Assembly: GCA_036270875.1 (NCBI GenBank)
Contig: DATBBR010000024.1
Location: 1 to 64,000, forward strand
Direction of reading: 5' to 3'
From: Acidimicrobiales bacterium
GTDB taxonomy: Bacteria > Actinomycetota > Acidimicrobiia > Acidimicrobiales > AC-9
DNA length: 64,000 nt
Shown here: piece after piece, positions 8,665 through 16,689 of the stretch
How positions within the stretch are numbered: the first letter of the stretch is position 1
Layout: each line of letters begins with the position of its first letter
Made by a program: the position numbers and the translations under genes
Notes under the pieces: model-generated
What the model saw: only the letters and a program-made list of their open reading frames with translations
Database searches by the model: none
What the model was told of the DNA's origin: nothing

Positions 8665-8713
8665 TTGACTTTACCAGAACGGTCTGTATAGTAGGCGGTA
8701 AACAGACCGTCCT
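8665..8713 (+). promoter_or_regulatory. SDR promoter with paired TetR-type operators
   Basis: A -35 box TTGACT (8665-8670) and a -10 box TATAGT (8687-8692) are 16 bp apart. The arms AGAACGGTCTGT (8676-8687) and ACAGACCGTCCT (8702-8713) are inverted repeats of each other with one mismatch. Each arm is itself partly palindromic (AGA-CG-TCT type), so two TetR dimers could flank and cover the -10 box. Confidence 0.7.
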
Positions 8714-8737
8714 GTTCAATATCCCAAAGGGAGCCCC

Positions 8738-9475
8738 ATGTCAGATCCCGCCGTCTCAAGACAGTCCCTTACCGCTCTCGTTACGGGGGCGACCTCCGGC
8801 CTGGGCAGGGAAGTCGCCGTGCAGCTCGCTCGCGACGGCATGAGCGTCATCGTTGTCGGACGGGACGACACTCGAGGCGCCGCCGTTGTTGAACAGATCG
8901 AAGCAGCGGGAGGTCGAGCCTCATTCATCGCCGCCGATCTCAGTGACCCCGCGGACATCCAGCGCCTTGCCAAAGAGGCTGGCGAGGTCGACGTCCTGGT
9001 GAACAACGCCGGGCACGCCGTTTACGGACCGACCGAGGAGACCACCGTCGACGACTTCGACGCCATGTTCGCCAGCAACGTCCGAGCGCCGTACCTTCTC
9101 GTCGGCGCGTTCGCCCCGGCCATGGCGGCCAAAGGCACTGGCAGCATCATCAACATCAGCAGCATGGCTGGGCGCATCGGATTGCCCGGAGGCGCCGCCT
9201 ACGGAGCAACCAAGGCGGCTCTTGCATCGCTGACCCAGGGCTGGACGGCCGAGTACAGCCCCAGGGGCGTGCGGGTTAACGCCGTTGCCCCAGGTCCCAT
9301 CTACACCCGGCCCGAAGGACGCCAACTCTTCGACAGCCTTGGCGCCACCACCGCGCTCAACCGGGCCGCCCAGCCCGACGAGATCGCCGAGGTCGTCGCG
9401 TTCCTCGCCTCACCCCGAGCCAGCTACGTCACCGGCGCCATCGTCGCCGCCGACGGCGGCCGCACCGCCATCTAG
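8738..9475 (+). CDS. SDR family oxidoreductase
   Basis: The 245-residue classical SDR has TGATSGLGRE near residue 15, NNAGHAVYG around residue 90, the catalytic YGATK around residue 153, and a C-terminal ASYVTGAIVAADGGRTA that is typical of FabG-like enzymes. The ATG has an AAAGGGAG site 4 bp upstream. It is the presumed target of the divergent TetR regulator. Its substrate is unknown; TetR-controlled SDRs often act on quinones, aldehydes or ketones. Confidence 0.9.
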   Translation: MSDPAVSRQSLTALVTGATSGLGREVAVQLARDGMSVIVVGRDDTRGAAVVEQIEAAGGRASFIAADLSDPADIQRLAKEAGEVDVLVNNAGHAVYGPTEETTVDDFDAMFASNVRAPYLLVGAFAPAMAAKGTGSIINISSMAGRIGLPGGAAYGATKAALASLTQGWTAEYSPRGVRVNAVAPGPIYTRPEGRQLFDSLGATTALNRAAQPDEIAEVVAFLASPRASYVTGAIVAADGGRTAI

Positions 9476-9504
9476 CTCCCAGCGAGCTGCACAGAGACAC
9501 GGAG

Positions 9505-9624
9505 ATGCACCATGGCAAGCTTGGTGCCGTGAAGTTGAACGACGTCGAGCAGGGCGGTACTCGATGGAGAACGTTCGCGGACCCCGAAGGCAACGAGTTC
9601 GACCTGGTGGCGACCGCGCCATAG
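9505..9624 (+). pseudogene. C-terminal remnant of a VOC/glyoxalase-like protein
   Basis: A 39-codon frame (ATG 9505) ends in RWRTFADPEGNEFDLVATAP, which matches the last strand of glyoxalase-like domain proteins (DPEGNEFDLV). The preceding 100 or so residues of the fold are absent, and the SDR gene ends 30 bp before it. It is best read as a truncated remnant. Whether it is still translated from the weak GGAG site is unknown. Confidence 0.55.
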
Positions 9625-9771
9625 CCACCACCGTCACATCCGACCGTGGTGCCACCCAAAGGTGCTCACGGCCTGACGATCAGCTCTCCGGTGCCGCCGC
9701 CAGCGGCCCACATCGCTTCCTACATAATGTCATGCGAGACTCCGAGACAATCGAGTGATGGGAGCCGGTTC

Positions 9772-10128
9772 ATGATCTTCGGTGCACATCTGATTGTGTA
9801 CAGCCGGGATGCCGCGGCGGATCGGGCCTTCTTCCGGGACATCCTCGGTTTCCCGTCCGTTGATGCCGGCCACGATTGGCTGATCTTCGGGCTGCCTCCA
9901 GGAGAGCTGGCTGTCCATCCCACCGACGTAGACGGCTCGGACGAGCTCTATCTCATGTGCGACGATCTCAGCGCGGAGATACAGACGCTCGGCAGCAAGG
10001 GCGTCAGGTGTTCGGAAGTCGAAGAAGCACGGTGGGGTTCGGTGACCAAGATCCAGCTCCCCGGAGGAGGAACAGTTGGGCTCTACGAGCCGAAGCATCC
10101 GTCCCCATCGCACGCCGTCTCCACCTGA
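9772..10128 (+). CDS. VOC family (glyoxalase/bleomycin-resistance-like) protein
   Basis: The 118-residue protein starts at ATG 9772 (MIFGAHLIVYSRD). It has the VOC pattern: AADRAFFRDILGFPSVDAGHDWLIFGLP, then ELYLMCDDLSAEIQTLGSKGVRCSEV, and a final IQLPGGGTVGLYEP strand. A metal triad is possible with His6, Glu32-type and Glu-near-end residues, but this is not certain. VOC proteins include dioxygenases, lyases and drug-binding proteins; none is singled out here. A fragment of a second VOC protein lies just upstream. Confidence 0.82.
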   Translation: MIFGAHLIVYSRDAAADRAFFRDILGFPSVDAGHDWLIFGLPPGELAVHPTDVDGSDELYLMCDDLSAEIQTLGSKGVRCSEVEEARWGSVTKIQLPGGGTVGLYEPKHPSPSHAVST

Positions 10129-10237
10129 ACCGGGCCCGAACCATCGGGCTAGCCCTGGGCGAGCCGACGAGGAAGCGACACCTCGGTAGCACACCATCGT
10201 GGTGGAAGGACCACGGCGACGAGCGGCGTACTCGTAG

Positions 10238-10546
10238 CTACTTGGTCTTGCGGAAATCTATCCCTTCGGCAAGGAGGCGGACTGTGTCGGCGATGTCGGC
10301 CACCGGGACAATCTCAAAGTCGAAGTATGCACCGAACTTCGCCGGACCCTCGCCCAGGGATTCGGGATTGTCGGTCTCTACGATGGAGTATCCGCCTCGG
10401 CCGTCGAGTCGGCCGAGGAACTCGTGAAACGTCTCGTCAGACGGGGGCGTCCACTTGCTGTAGACCTCGAGGACGCGGGCCACTGCCGCTTCGTTATCTG
10501 CGGCTGAGGCGCCGCTCCGAGTGATCCATGACACCAGGTATTTCAT
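10238..10546 (-). CDS. DUF3303-like small protein
   Basis: The 102-residue protein starts at ATG 10546 (MKYLVSWITR). It shows the compact alpha/beta pattern of DUF3303: an opening strand, a helix (DNEAAVARVLEVYSKW), FLGRLDGRGGYSIVETDN, and PAKFGAYFDFEIVPV. This is a dimeric ferredoxin-like fold with no known activity. No neighbour points to a role. Confidence 0.75.
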   Translation of the reverse strand: MKYLVSWITRSGASAADNEAAVARVLEVYSKWTPPSDETFHEFLGRLDGRGGYSIVETDNPESLGEGPAKFGAYFDFEIVPVADIADTVRLLAEGIDFRKTK

Positions 10547-10737
10547 GGTCCCATACCCCCTGTTCGCTGCGTGGCGTCCCGTCGACGCCACGCGTCACGC
10601 TAACTCCCAGCGACGGTGCACGCTCGGTGAAGCCGACGTGGAGGTGTGGGTGCGAGGGTCCAGGTGCGTGGTGGGTGGGCAGACATCCCGACCAGGATGC
10701 CGTTCTCAGGAGGTCGACCTCCCGGGGGGCGCGAGCC

Positions 10738-11364
10738 TCATGGTCTGAGCTGGAAGGGCGGATATCTGTCCGTGACAAGTACCGTCGTGTAGGCCTGAAC
10801 CCGGATGGACCACCGCATGAGGCCGACCACGAAGTCATGGAAGGACCGGGGATAGCGGCCGGTAAAGAGCACCACGAACCAGCCGATCAGGCTGAGGACG
10901 ATGCCGGCGATGTACAGGAAGAAGAGCACGATGTAGTGCGGGATGGCCAGGAACCACTTGACCAGAGGTAGCCATCGATTGAGCGCACCGCCGCCTTGAG
11001 GGTCAGGGAGCTCGATGTGCACAGCCTGCTCTTCGTCGGTTGAGGGGTACTCGTCTCGCAGTATCAGGAGATAGGCGAAGACCCGGCTGCCGAACCTGAC
11101 CATGTTGAGGTTGAAGTCGAACCACCAACCCGGATACTTGCGCCGGAACAGCAGCATTAGCAGCGTGGGCAGGAAGATGACGCCGCCCGCACCAAAGCTC
11201 GACCCGTAGCCGACGTGGATCTGTCCACTGCCCAACAAGGAGAGCACGACCAGGACGGGTAGGGCCGTGAAGACCCGAAAGCCCACTGTCAGGCGGTTGC
11301 GCGGGGCGTCTTCATAGTCGACTGACAAGTCGACCGGGTAGGGATTGGAAGTCTCTGGCTGCAC
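10738..11364 (-). CDS. DUF4389 membrane protein
   Basis: The 208-residue protein starts at GTG 11364 with GGAGG upstream. It has the DUF4389 layout of repeated membrane hairpins: hydrophobic segments around FRVFTALPVLVVLSLL, GAGGVIFLPTLLMLLF and HYIVLFFLYIAGIVLSLIGWFVVLF, then FTGRYPRSFHDFVVGLMRW, with two YP-rich loops (YPSTDEE, DRYPPFQL). The family is common in actinobacteria and uncharacterised. Upstream is a 178-bp gap containing the phased repeats of the next gene. Confidence 0.85.
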   Translation of the reverse strand: MQPETSNPYPVDLSVDYEDAPRNRLTVGFRVFTALPVLVVLSLLGSGQIHVGYGSSFGAGGVIFLPTLLMLLFRRKYPGWWFDFNLNMVRFGSRVFAYLLILRDEYPSTDEEQAVHIELPDPQGGGALNRWLPLVKWFLAIPHYIVLFFLYIAGIVLSLIGWFVVLFTGRYPRSFHDFVVGLMRWSIRVQAYTTVLVTDRYPPFQLRP

Positions 11365-11482
11365 GATCTCAATACCTCCTGGGTCCCGGCGGGGCTATCG
11401 ATCCCAGTATCTGGCAGGGTGAGACTAGGCCAAGGACGGAAATAGGCTAGGGATCCCACGCCACGGCCTGTCAAGGAAAACC

Positions 11483-11520
11483 GTCAGGAACCAGTCAGCA
11501 TCTAGTAAGCAAACCGTCAG
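11483..11520 (+). repeat. Four GT(C/A)AG repeats in exact 11-bp phase
   Basis: GTCAGG (11483), GTCAGC (11494), GTAAGC (11505) and GTCAGG (11516) recur at exactly 11-bp steps, all in direct orientation. Helically phased direct repeats of this kind are the usual binding sites of winged-helix OmpR/PhoB and SARP proteins. They end 22 bp before the start of the 56-residue gene. A GCGGCA/TGCCGC hairpin (11527-11541) then abuts the ATG. Confidence 0.6.
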
Positions 11521-11542
11521 GGTCCAGCGGCAAACTGCCGCC

Positions 11543-11713
11543 ATGGCACGATCCCGTCTCCGCTCCCAGCTGTACCGAGCGGCGCGCGACCTGGGGAATG
11601 TCGAGGCGGCCGAGAAGGGCCCTGAGGCGCTCGCCAAGCGGACGGTACGGCGAGACGTGTACCGGCGCACCAACCGGACCACCGCCCGTCTCCTGCGACG
11701 GCTGGGGCTCTAG
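11543..11713 (+). CDS. Small basic conserved protein, 56 residues
   Basis: The frame from ATG 11543 encodes MARSRLRSQLYRAARDLGNV followed by EAAEKGPEALAKRTVRRDVYRRTNRTTARLLRRLGL. It is strongly basic and helical. Proteins of this size and pattern recur in actinobacteria without a known role; the assignment rests on my recollection of that pattern. A hairpin sits where a ribosome-binding site would be, and no Shine-Dalgarno sequence is visible. The 290 bp after the stop contain no convincing gene. Confidence 0.65.
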   Translation: MARSRLRSQLYRAARDLGNVEAAEKGPEALAKRTVRRDVYRRTNRTTARLLRRLGL

Positions 11714-12003
11714 GGCGTTGACCGTCGAGGGCCTCAACGGGATCAGGTGTGACACCTGCGGCGTGGTTGCCGCCATGCCAAGGTCAGGTACGTCAGGCAG
11801 CTCTGACGAACCTCCCGAAATGGTTGTCCGCAGGTGGGCGGCGGGTGGGGGATGGACCACCGACAACGAGGGCAAGGACCGCTGCGCCGAACACTCCCGC
11901 GCCTAGCTCGCTGAGCTCGCGCCTGCGCCGGCACGAGGCGAGGCGCCTCCAGGGCCGGGCGCCAGATCAATCGCGGGGCACCCCCGGAGCCGGGCAGCTC
12001 GCC

Positions 12004-12681
12004 CTATGCTCCACACATGCGGGCGGTATTGGCCCACGGTCCGAAGCCTCGCTCCGAATGGAGCTTCTGGGCCGCGGCATCCTGTTCCGCGGGCGGCGCC
12101 TGATCCGGCCGGCCGGGATAACCGAGGCTCTGCCAGGTTCCGAGATCGAATTGGTAGGCCCCGTAGTACCCGTTGCCGGTGTTCTCGGCATAGTTGCCCC
12201 CGGACTCCTTCTGCCGTATGCAGGCCCAGATGCTGGCCAGGCTGGCAGTACTAGAGGCGGCGCTGGCGCGGATCGGTGCGCGCTTTGGGACGACCCGCGG
12301 CGGCGCCCAGGTGGGCGGAGAAGTCGGAGGGGGAGGCGGTGGAGGCGGGGCCGTTGTCGGAGGTGTGACCGTCGTCGGCGGGCTCGGAGGAGGCGGCAAG
12401 GGAGCCGTGAGATCCGATGCAGCGGCGCCGCTCGTGAGGGCGGCGGTGGTGATCGGGCTCCGGAGGGCCCCGAAGGCGACACACGAGCCGATAGCCGTCA
12501 GGACAGCCGAATAGAAAAGGAGACCCCTCCGTACTGCCGCCGGCGGCACGGAGGACTCGTGCTCCTGCACCGAACCCGGCACCATCTCTGCGTCGCCCAC
12601 CACCTGAGCTGCAAGCGCCGCGTGTCGTCGGCGACGGAGCAGTGTGTCGTCGTCACCCAGGAGATCCGTCGGGTGACTCAC
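12004..12681 (-). CDS. Rpf-like transglycosylase with Pro-rich linker
   Basis: The 225-residue protein starts at GTG 12681. A membrane anchor lies near residues 53-72 (LLFYSAVLTAIGSCVAFGA), then a Pro/Thr linker of about 50 residues. The C-terminal resuscitation-promoting-factor/lysozyme-like domain begins at WACIRQKESGGNY, whose Glu is the expected catalytic acid, and continues with NGYYGAYQFDLGTWQSLG and GFGPWANTARMCG. Such proteins cleave peptidoglycan outside the membrane and promote growth resumption. The 368 bp upstream hold no gene and could carry a long leader RNA. Confidence 0.88.
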   Translation of the reverse strand: MSHPTDLLGDDDTLLRRRRHAALAAQVVGDAEMVPGSVQEHESSVPPAAVRRGLLFYSAVLTAIGSCVAFGALRSPITTAALTSGAAASDLTAPLPPPPSPPTTVTPPTTAPPPPPPPPTSPPTWAPPRVVPKRAPIRASAASSTASLASIWACIRQKESGGNYAENTGNGYYGAYQFDLGTWQSLGYPGRPDQAPPAEQDAAAQKLHSERGFGPWANTARMCGA

Positions 12682-12928
12682 GATGGGAACTTCGCCTGTG
12701 TGATGTCCGCCATGGAGTGATGAGAGCTCCGCACGGTGATTGGCGCCCTACCCGGCACCACGAGTTCACGACCCTCGTCAGGGCTCGTCCTCAACCTTCT
12801 GCAAGCGGACGGGCCAGTCCTGTGACTTCACGGAAGAAAATCGGCACATTTCATCCCAGTTCCCAGGGTGACCAGGTGGGGAGTCGGCGGGGTCAGTCCT
12901 CACGGGAGCCTCGTGGCGAGCGGGGCAC

Positions 12929-12943
12929 CCCGACCCGGTCGGG
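12929..12943. repeat. 7-bp inverted repeat in the Rpf/orphan intergenic region
   Basis: CCCGACC and GGTCGGG flank one central C (12929-12943). It lies in the 368-bp gap 12682-13049 between the divergent Rpf-like and orphan genes. The gap is otherwise non-coding on both strands and has an AT-richer end (about 12969-13010) that could hold the orphan gene's promoter. The repeat could be an operator or part of a structured leader. Confidence 0.3.
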
Positions 12944-13049
12944 CCAGCTCCGCACCAAGCGAGACTCCCAAAATGGGTGTTTGCACTTGAATTTGGCGGG
13001 TACTGACATTTGACAGCACCTGCGAAACGAAAGGTCTGGGGACGGACGG

Positions 13050-13535
13050 ATGGCACTGCTGGATGGTCACGCGCTCACAGAGCTCGGATGGAGCGAGCTA
13101 TGCGAGCACAGTTGGTCCGACCTCTTGGATCGAGGTCTGCCCCGTGAGCTCGCCGACTTCAGCCATGACCTGGGTGATCGCAGTGGCCGCCCGATCCTGG
13201 TTTTCACCATGCCCATGATGCAGGCCGGCGTGCCTAGCCTCGCCATTCCGTTGCTGAGCGGTGATGGAATCCTGCTCGATCCATTTCTCCTCGACCTTCC
13301 CGACGAGCTGACGAACGCCTTTGCTCTTGAGCTCGGCTACATGCTCTATCCGGGCTGGGATGACCCTGTTCTGGAGGCGTATGACGAAATGGTGGCGTTC
13401 GCCTCTGTCCTCGGTCGAGCGTTGCTCCGCCGATTGCCTCGCCGGGTGCACGAGCTCGACTCGACGGTCGAACTGACGCTGCGTAATCTCGATGGCGACG
13501 CTGGAGCACGGCGCTATGCGACCGGGGGCCTCTAG
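13050..13535 (+). CDS. Hypothetical protein, 161 residues
   Basis: I do not recognise a family. The protein is acidic and Leu-rich, with many short helices and no signal peptide or membrane segment. Parts read SDLLDRGLPRELADFSHDLGDRSGRP, LLDPFLLDLPDELTNAFALELGYMLYPGWDDP and LGRALLRRLPRRVHELD. The ATG at 13050 follows GGGGACGG. The overlapping frames on the other strand are Arg-rich and unconvincing, so this strand is preferred. A GC-rich hairpin directly after the stop supports it being a real transcript end. Confidence 0.6.
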   Translation: MALLDGHALTELGWSELCEHSWSDLLDRGLPRELADFSHDLGDRSGRPILVFTMPMMQAGVPSLAIPLLSGDGILLDPFLLDLPDELTNAFALELGYMLYPGWDDPVLEAYDEMVAFASVLGRALLRRLPRRVHELDSTVELTLRNLDGDAGARRYATGGL

Positions 13536-13536
13536 A

Positions 13537-13562
13537 CCCTCTCCTCGGGGGCGAGGGGAGGG
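13537..13562 (+). terminator. GC-rich hairpin after the 161-residue gene
   Basis: CCCTCTCCTCG (13537-13547) pairs with CGAGGGGAGGG (13552-13562) through 11 bp, including one wobble, around a GGGG loop. It starts 1 bp after the stop codon. There is no T run, so termination efficiency is uncertain. The remaining gap to 14213 contains no convincing gene. Confidence 0.5.
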
Positions 13563-13716
13563 GGTTGTCGGCGATGCCACGAACGCATGTTCGGGCCCGC
13601 GGCGGAAAAAGCTCGAGGCAGTCGGGGGGATCGACAGGCGCCCCCCAGAGGCGCACACTCGCGAAAGGACACCGCGGGCGTGGGCTGGTCCGCACTTGGC
13701 CCCCCGACGGTTCCGG

Positions 13717-13747
13717 CGCCGGCTTCGTTCCACGAGCGAAACCGGCG
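13717..13747. repeat. 11-bp imperfect inverted repeat in non-coding DNA
   Basis: CGCCGGCTTCG and CGAAACCGGCG pair with one mismatch around a 9-nt loop. This lies in the middle of the 680-bp non-coding stretch 13536-14213. It could be a second transcript end or an operator. Confidence 0.3.
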
Positions 13748-14213
13748 CGCCCGCGATCATCGGCCGCCCATGGTTGGCATCGACCACCTAGCTGGCGAGA
13801 TAAGGACCGGCTCGGGATTCCACCCCAACAGGTGACCCCTCGTACCCTTCTCATCGCAGCTCGACCCGCTTACCGTGAAAGGTGACCACGGCGGCTCCCC
13901 CCTCGTGGTCGTGGAGGACGGGCGGGGGCCCATGGATGAGCGATAAGTGCGCCCCAGGGTCCCCGTGCCGTCTTCCGTCGTTGACTGTCCGGCGTCGCTG
14001 ACCTTGCGCCGTGGTGCGGAAGGCGAAGGTGAGTGCTTGGAGTGACGGCGCGCCCGCCGGGAGTGGGGCGAGTAGTGGAAACGGCTGGAGTCTCGGACGC
14101 TCGGGTGGGGAGGTGCTCGCCAGTGCGCACTCCACCGCGTCAGCAGGCGGTCGACGAGGTGGTGCCGGAGTGCGACCTGCCTTAGATTGCCGGGAACGCT
14201 TGAGGGAGGAAGC

Positions 14214-14246
14214 ATGAGATTGCACGTTTGCTGGTCTGTTGGATGA
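14214..14246 (+). CDS. 10-residue micro-ORF overlapping the SDR start
   Basis: ATG 14214 follows a strong GGGAGGA site and reads MRLHVCWSVG, stopping at TGA 14244-14246. The SDR gene begins at ATG 14243, so the two share ATGA. The SDR start has no ribosome-binding site of its own. This is the same arrangement as at 4621-4662. Confidence 0.5.
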   Translation: MRLHVCWSVG

Positions 14247-15085
14247 CCGGAGAAGTGCTGTTCATCACGGGCGCAGCCAGCGGCATCGGTGCCGCGGTGG
14301 CCAGGGAGGCAGTGGGTCGCGGCTACCGGGCGGTGCTGGCCGACATCAATGAGCCGGCAGCCAAGGCACTGGCAGATGAGCTCGGATCGGCGGCCATTGC
14401 CGTGAGTCTGGACGTGCGAAACGCCGCCGGATGGGAGTCGGCACTAGACGCCGGGTGGAATGCATTCGGGAGTGTTGATGTGCTGGTGAACAATGCTGGT
14501 ATCGTCCGCACCGGATTCGCCCAACAACTTGATCTTGCCGCTCACCGGGAAATGATGGACGTCAACTTCTTCGGTCCCGTCACTGGCATGAAGGCAGTGA
14601 TTCCGAGGTTCAGGGCGCAAGGCCACGGCCAGATCCTGAACATCTGCAGCATGACGGCATTCATGCCTCTCACGGGCTATGCGACCTATGGTGCCACCAA
14701 ACACGCGCTGCGCGTGTTTCATCACAGCCTCGCGCTTGAAGAGCGCGATGGACCGGTGAGCTTCACCATCGTGCACCCGCCAGCCGTCCAGACACCCATG
14801 TTGGAACAGGAGCTGGCGGACGAGTCTGCATTCCTTGGCTTCGCAGAACGAGCTATCGATCCCTCCGTGCTGGCGGAGAGCGTCGTCGATGCCATCAAGA
14901 CAAAGCCAGTCGAGCTCGTGTTCCCGACCGTAATGGGCCGCGTCCAGCGCGCCTTCGGCGTGTTCCCGCGTTTGATGCGTGTGGCCATCCCGATCGCCGA
15001 ACGCACGGCAAGGCGTCACCGAGCCAGCCTCGTGCTCGGTCGCTCGGAGCCGGCGAGGCAGAGCTCAGCGGTCGATCGCCATTAG
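14243..15085 (+). CDS. SDR family oxidoreductase
   Basis: The 280-residue SDR has FITGAASGIGAAVAREAV at its N terminus, DVRNAAGWESAL, NNAGIVRTG near residue 82, and the catalytic YGATKHALR near residue 153. It carries an extended C terminus of about 60 residues (LVFPTVMGRVQRAFGVFPRLMRVAIP) that resembles membrane-associated SDRs. ATG 14243 is chosen because the Rossmann strand follows at once. Translation probably depends on the upstream micro-ORF. Its 3' end overlaps the convergent catalase-like gene by 4 bp. Confidence 0.88.
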   Translation: MTGEVLFITGAASGIGAAVAREAVGRGYRAVLADINEPAAKALADELGSAAIAVSLDVRNAAGWESALDAGWNAFGSVDVLVNNAGIVRTGFAQQLDLAAHREMMDVNFFGPVTGMKAVIPRFRAQGHGQILNICSMTAFMPLTGYATYGATKHALRVFHHSLALEERDGPVSFTIVHPPAVQTPMLEQELADESAFLGFAERAIDPSVLAESVVDAIKTKPVELVFPTVMGRVQRAFGVFPRLMRVAIPIAERTARRHRASLVLGRSEPARQSSAVDRH

Positions 15086-16008
15086 GCGGGAGCAGTGCGG
15101 CGGGCGACGGAGACCGAATACGCGCCTGGACGGGCAAGCAGTATCGGGTCGTCGGTGAGGCGAATGCCGTCGGGAACCCGGCTTGGGTCGAACACCAGCA
15201 CATCGCCGTCGTTCTCACGGTCGTAGGCGAGCGCTGTCACCTCCAGCCGACCTAGGAGTGCGACCTCGCGATCGTCGGGCCAGGCTGCCGTCGGGTCGTG
15301 GAGCGGGTCGCCCTCACCGGCCAACTGGACTTGGACGTCAAAGGCGGCTGGACCACGCGCGAAGCGATCGACCAGCTCATCGCGAAGGTACTCGGAGGGA
15401 CGGGTTGCAGCTTCCTTTTCGGCGAGGGATGCCTCACCCGCACTCGGTACGAGGTGGTAACGCCCGTAGCGGACCTTGCCGTCGGCGGCGATGAATCCGA
15501 ATGCGTGTAGCCCGTGATAGGCGAGGGTGGCGTAGCTAGCAGGGATGGCGTGGGTGATGGCGGCGGTCACAGCCGGCACCGCCTCAGGATGCGCGGCGAG
15601 GTATTCGCCCACCTTCTCAACATCTGGCTCCCCGGTGGACGGGTCTGGACGGCGGGCTTCGTTGAAGGCGAGGAGGTCTTCGGGCGTACGGGCGAAGAAG
15701 GCCGGCAACGACAAGGCGACGATGTCGGCTGTCCCATCTGACAGATAGAACTTGACCGCCATACCGCGGGCATCGCGCACCCCGTCCGCGGCAGATGGAT
15801 CGCCGCTCCCGTTGGAGAATCGCACGTGCGCTCGTACCCCGCCAGCCGCAAGGTGGGAAGCCCGGCTCAGCGACGCGGCCTCGGGGTGGGGCGTGAACAT
15901 GGCTGCACATAGGACGCCTTTGGCGTGAGCGGCCCGACACCCGGGATGGATCCCATAGGTCGCGTTGAGCCCATCCACCAAGCGCTCAGACATGTCGCGA
16001 TCGAGCAT
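15082..16008 (-). CDS. Catalase-related peroxidase (SrpA-like)
   Basis: The 308-residue protein matches the small heme catalase-like family. It has HAKGVLCAAMFTPHPEAASLSRASHL near residue 28, RFSNGSGDPSAADGVRDARGMAVKFYLSDG around residues 63-92, LPAFFARTPEDLLAF, and a C-terminal RPGAYSVSVARR whose Tyr is in the right place to ligate heme. These are about half the length of true catalases and act on peroxides or organic substrates. It is divergent from a SnoaL-like gene. Confidence 0.85.
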   Translation of the reverse strand: MLDRDMSERLVDGLNATYGIHPGCRAAHAKGVLCAAMFTPHPEAASLSRASHLAAGGVRAHVRFSNGSGDPSAADGVRDARGMAVKFYLSDGTADIVALSLPAFFARTPEDLLAFNEARRPDPSTGEPDVEKVGEYLAAHPEAVPAVTAAITHAIPASYATLAYHGLHAFGFIAADGKVRYGRYHLVPSAGEASLAEKEAATRPSEYLRDELVDRFARGPAAFDVQVQLAGEGDPLHDPTAAWPDDREVALLGRLEVTALAYDRENDGDVLVFDPSRVPDGIRLTDDPILLARPGAYSVSVARRTAPA

Positions 16009-16060
16009 CGCGAGAGCCTACGACACGCGGTGGGATCGCGCTCAGGGCGGAAGTTCGAGC

Positions 16061-16072
16061 TACCCTCGCCCG
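16061..16072 (+). promoter_or_regulatory. Leaderless promoter of the SnoaL-like gene
   Basis: TACCCT (16061-16066) is followed by 6 nt and ATG 16073. This is the same TANNNT-N6-start pattern seen at several other genes here. There is no Shine-Dalgarno sequence. Confidence 0.5.
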
Positions 16073-16576
16073 ATGAGCGCCAATCCCCAAACCCATCCGC
16101 GTCACGAGGTCCAGGCCGTCGTGGACCGCTACCACGAGCTCCGCCGCCGCATCGATGAGGGCCTCGAGCCCAAAGGCTTCGGGGCCCTGGCCGAGTTCTA
16201 CACAGACGACGCCGTCTACGTGGATGCTGCGTGGGGTCGCATCGAGGGTAAGGAGGCCATCGCACACTGGCTGGAGCACTCGATGGTCGGCCTCGGGAAA
16301 TGGAAGTTTCCGGTGGAGTTCACTGCTATCGAGGGAGACGACGTCGTCGTGAAGTGGACCCAGATCATTCCTGGCGCCCGGGCGGACGGCGCGCCCTACA
16401 CGCAGTCGGCCTACTCACGATTGCGCTACGCCGGCGACGGGAAGTTCTGTTACGAGGAGGACACGTACAACATGGTTCACGTCTTGGAGGACCTGGAGGC
16501 GAGCGGGTGGGTGCCCAGCGAACCCATGAACCTGCCCCCCGAGCACCCTGATCGCAACTGGGCGCTGCCGCAGTAG
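16073..16576 (+). CDS. SnoaL-like/NTF2-fold protein
   Basis: The 167-residue protein starts at ATG 16073 (MSANPQTHPRHEVQ). It has the NTF2-like pattern: helices with VVDRYHELRRRIDEG, LAEFYTDDAVYVDAAWGRIEGKEAIAHWLEHSM, then strands with VVVKWTQIIPG, YTQSAYSRLRYAGDGKFCYEEDTYNM. SnoaL-like proteins include cyclases, hydrolases and isomerases as well as binding proteins. The C-terminal NLPPEHPDRNWALPQ tail is often seen in proteins near steroid or terpenoid pathways, but none is present here. Confidence 0.82.
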   Translation: MSANPQTHPRHEVQAVVDRYHELRRRIDEGLEPKGFGALAEFYTDDAVYVDAAWGRIEGKEAIAHWLEHSMVGLGKWKFPVEFTAIEGDDVVVKWTQIIPGARADGAPYTQSAYSRLRYAGDGKFCYEEDTYNMVHVLEDLEASGWVPSEPMNLPPEHPDRNWALPQ

Positions 16577-16667
16577 CACCGACAGCTGCCCTCTCATGAG
16601 GTAGCTGCCTGACGAGCGAGACGTGCCTGCGCGATCGAGGGCGACTTCGGTGGTTCCAGTGCTAACC

Positions 16668-16681
16668 ATAGTAGGTACTAT
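16668..16681. promoter_or_regulatory. 6-bp inverted repeat before the hydrolase remnant
   Basis: ATAGTA (16668-16673) and TACTAT (16676-16681) flank GG. The repeat ends 8 bp before ATG 16690. It may be an operator or may include a -10 box for the remnant and its coupled thioesterase gene. Confidence 0.35.
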
Positions 16682-16689
16682 CTACAGGT

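Noticed and set aside
13098..13787. 229-codon minus-strand frame opposite the 161-residue orphan gene
   Set aside because: Arg-rich and low in hydrophobic pattern; the plus-strand frame has better composition and a downstream hairpin.
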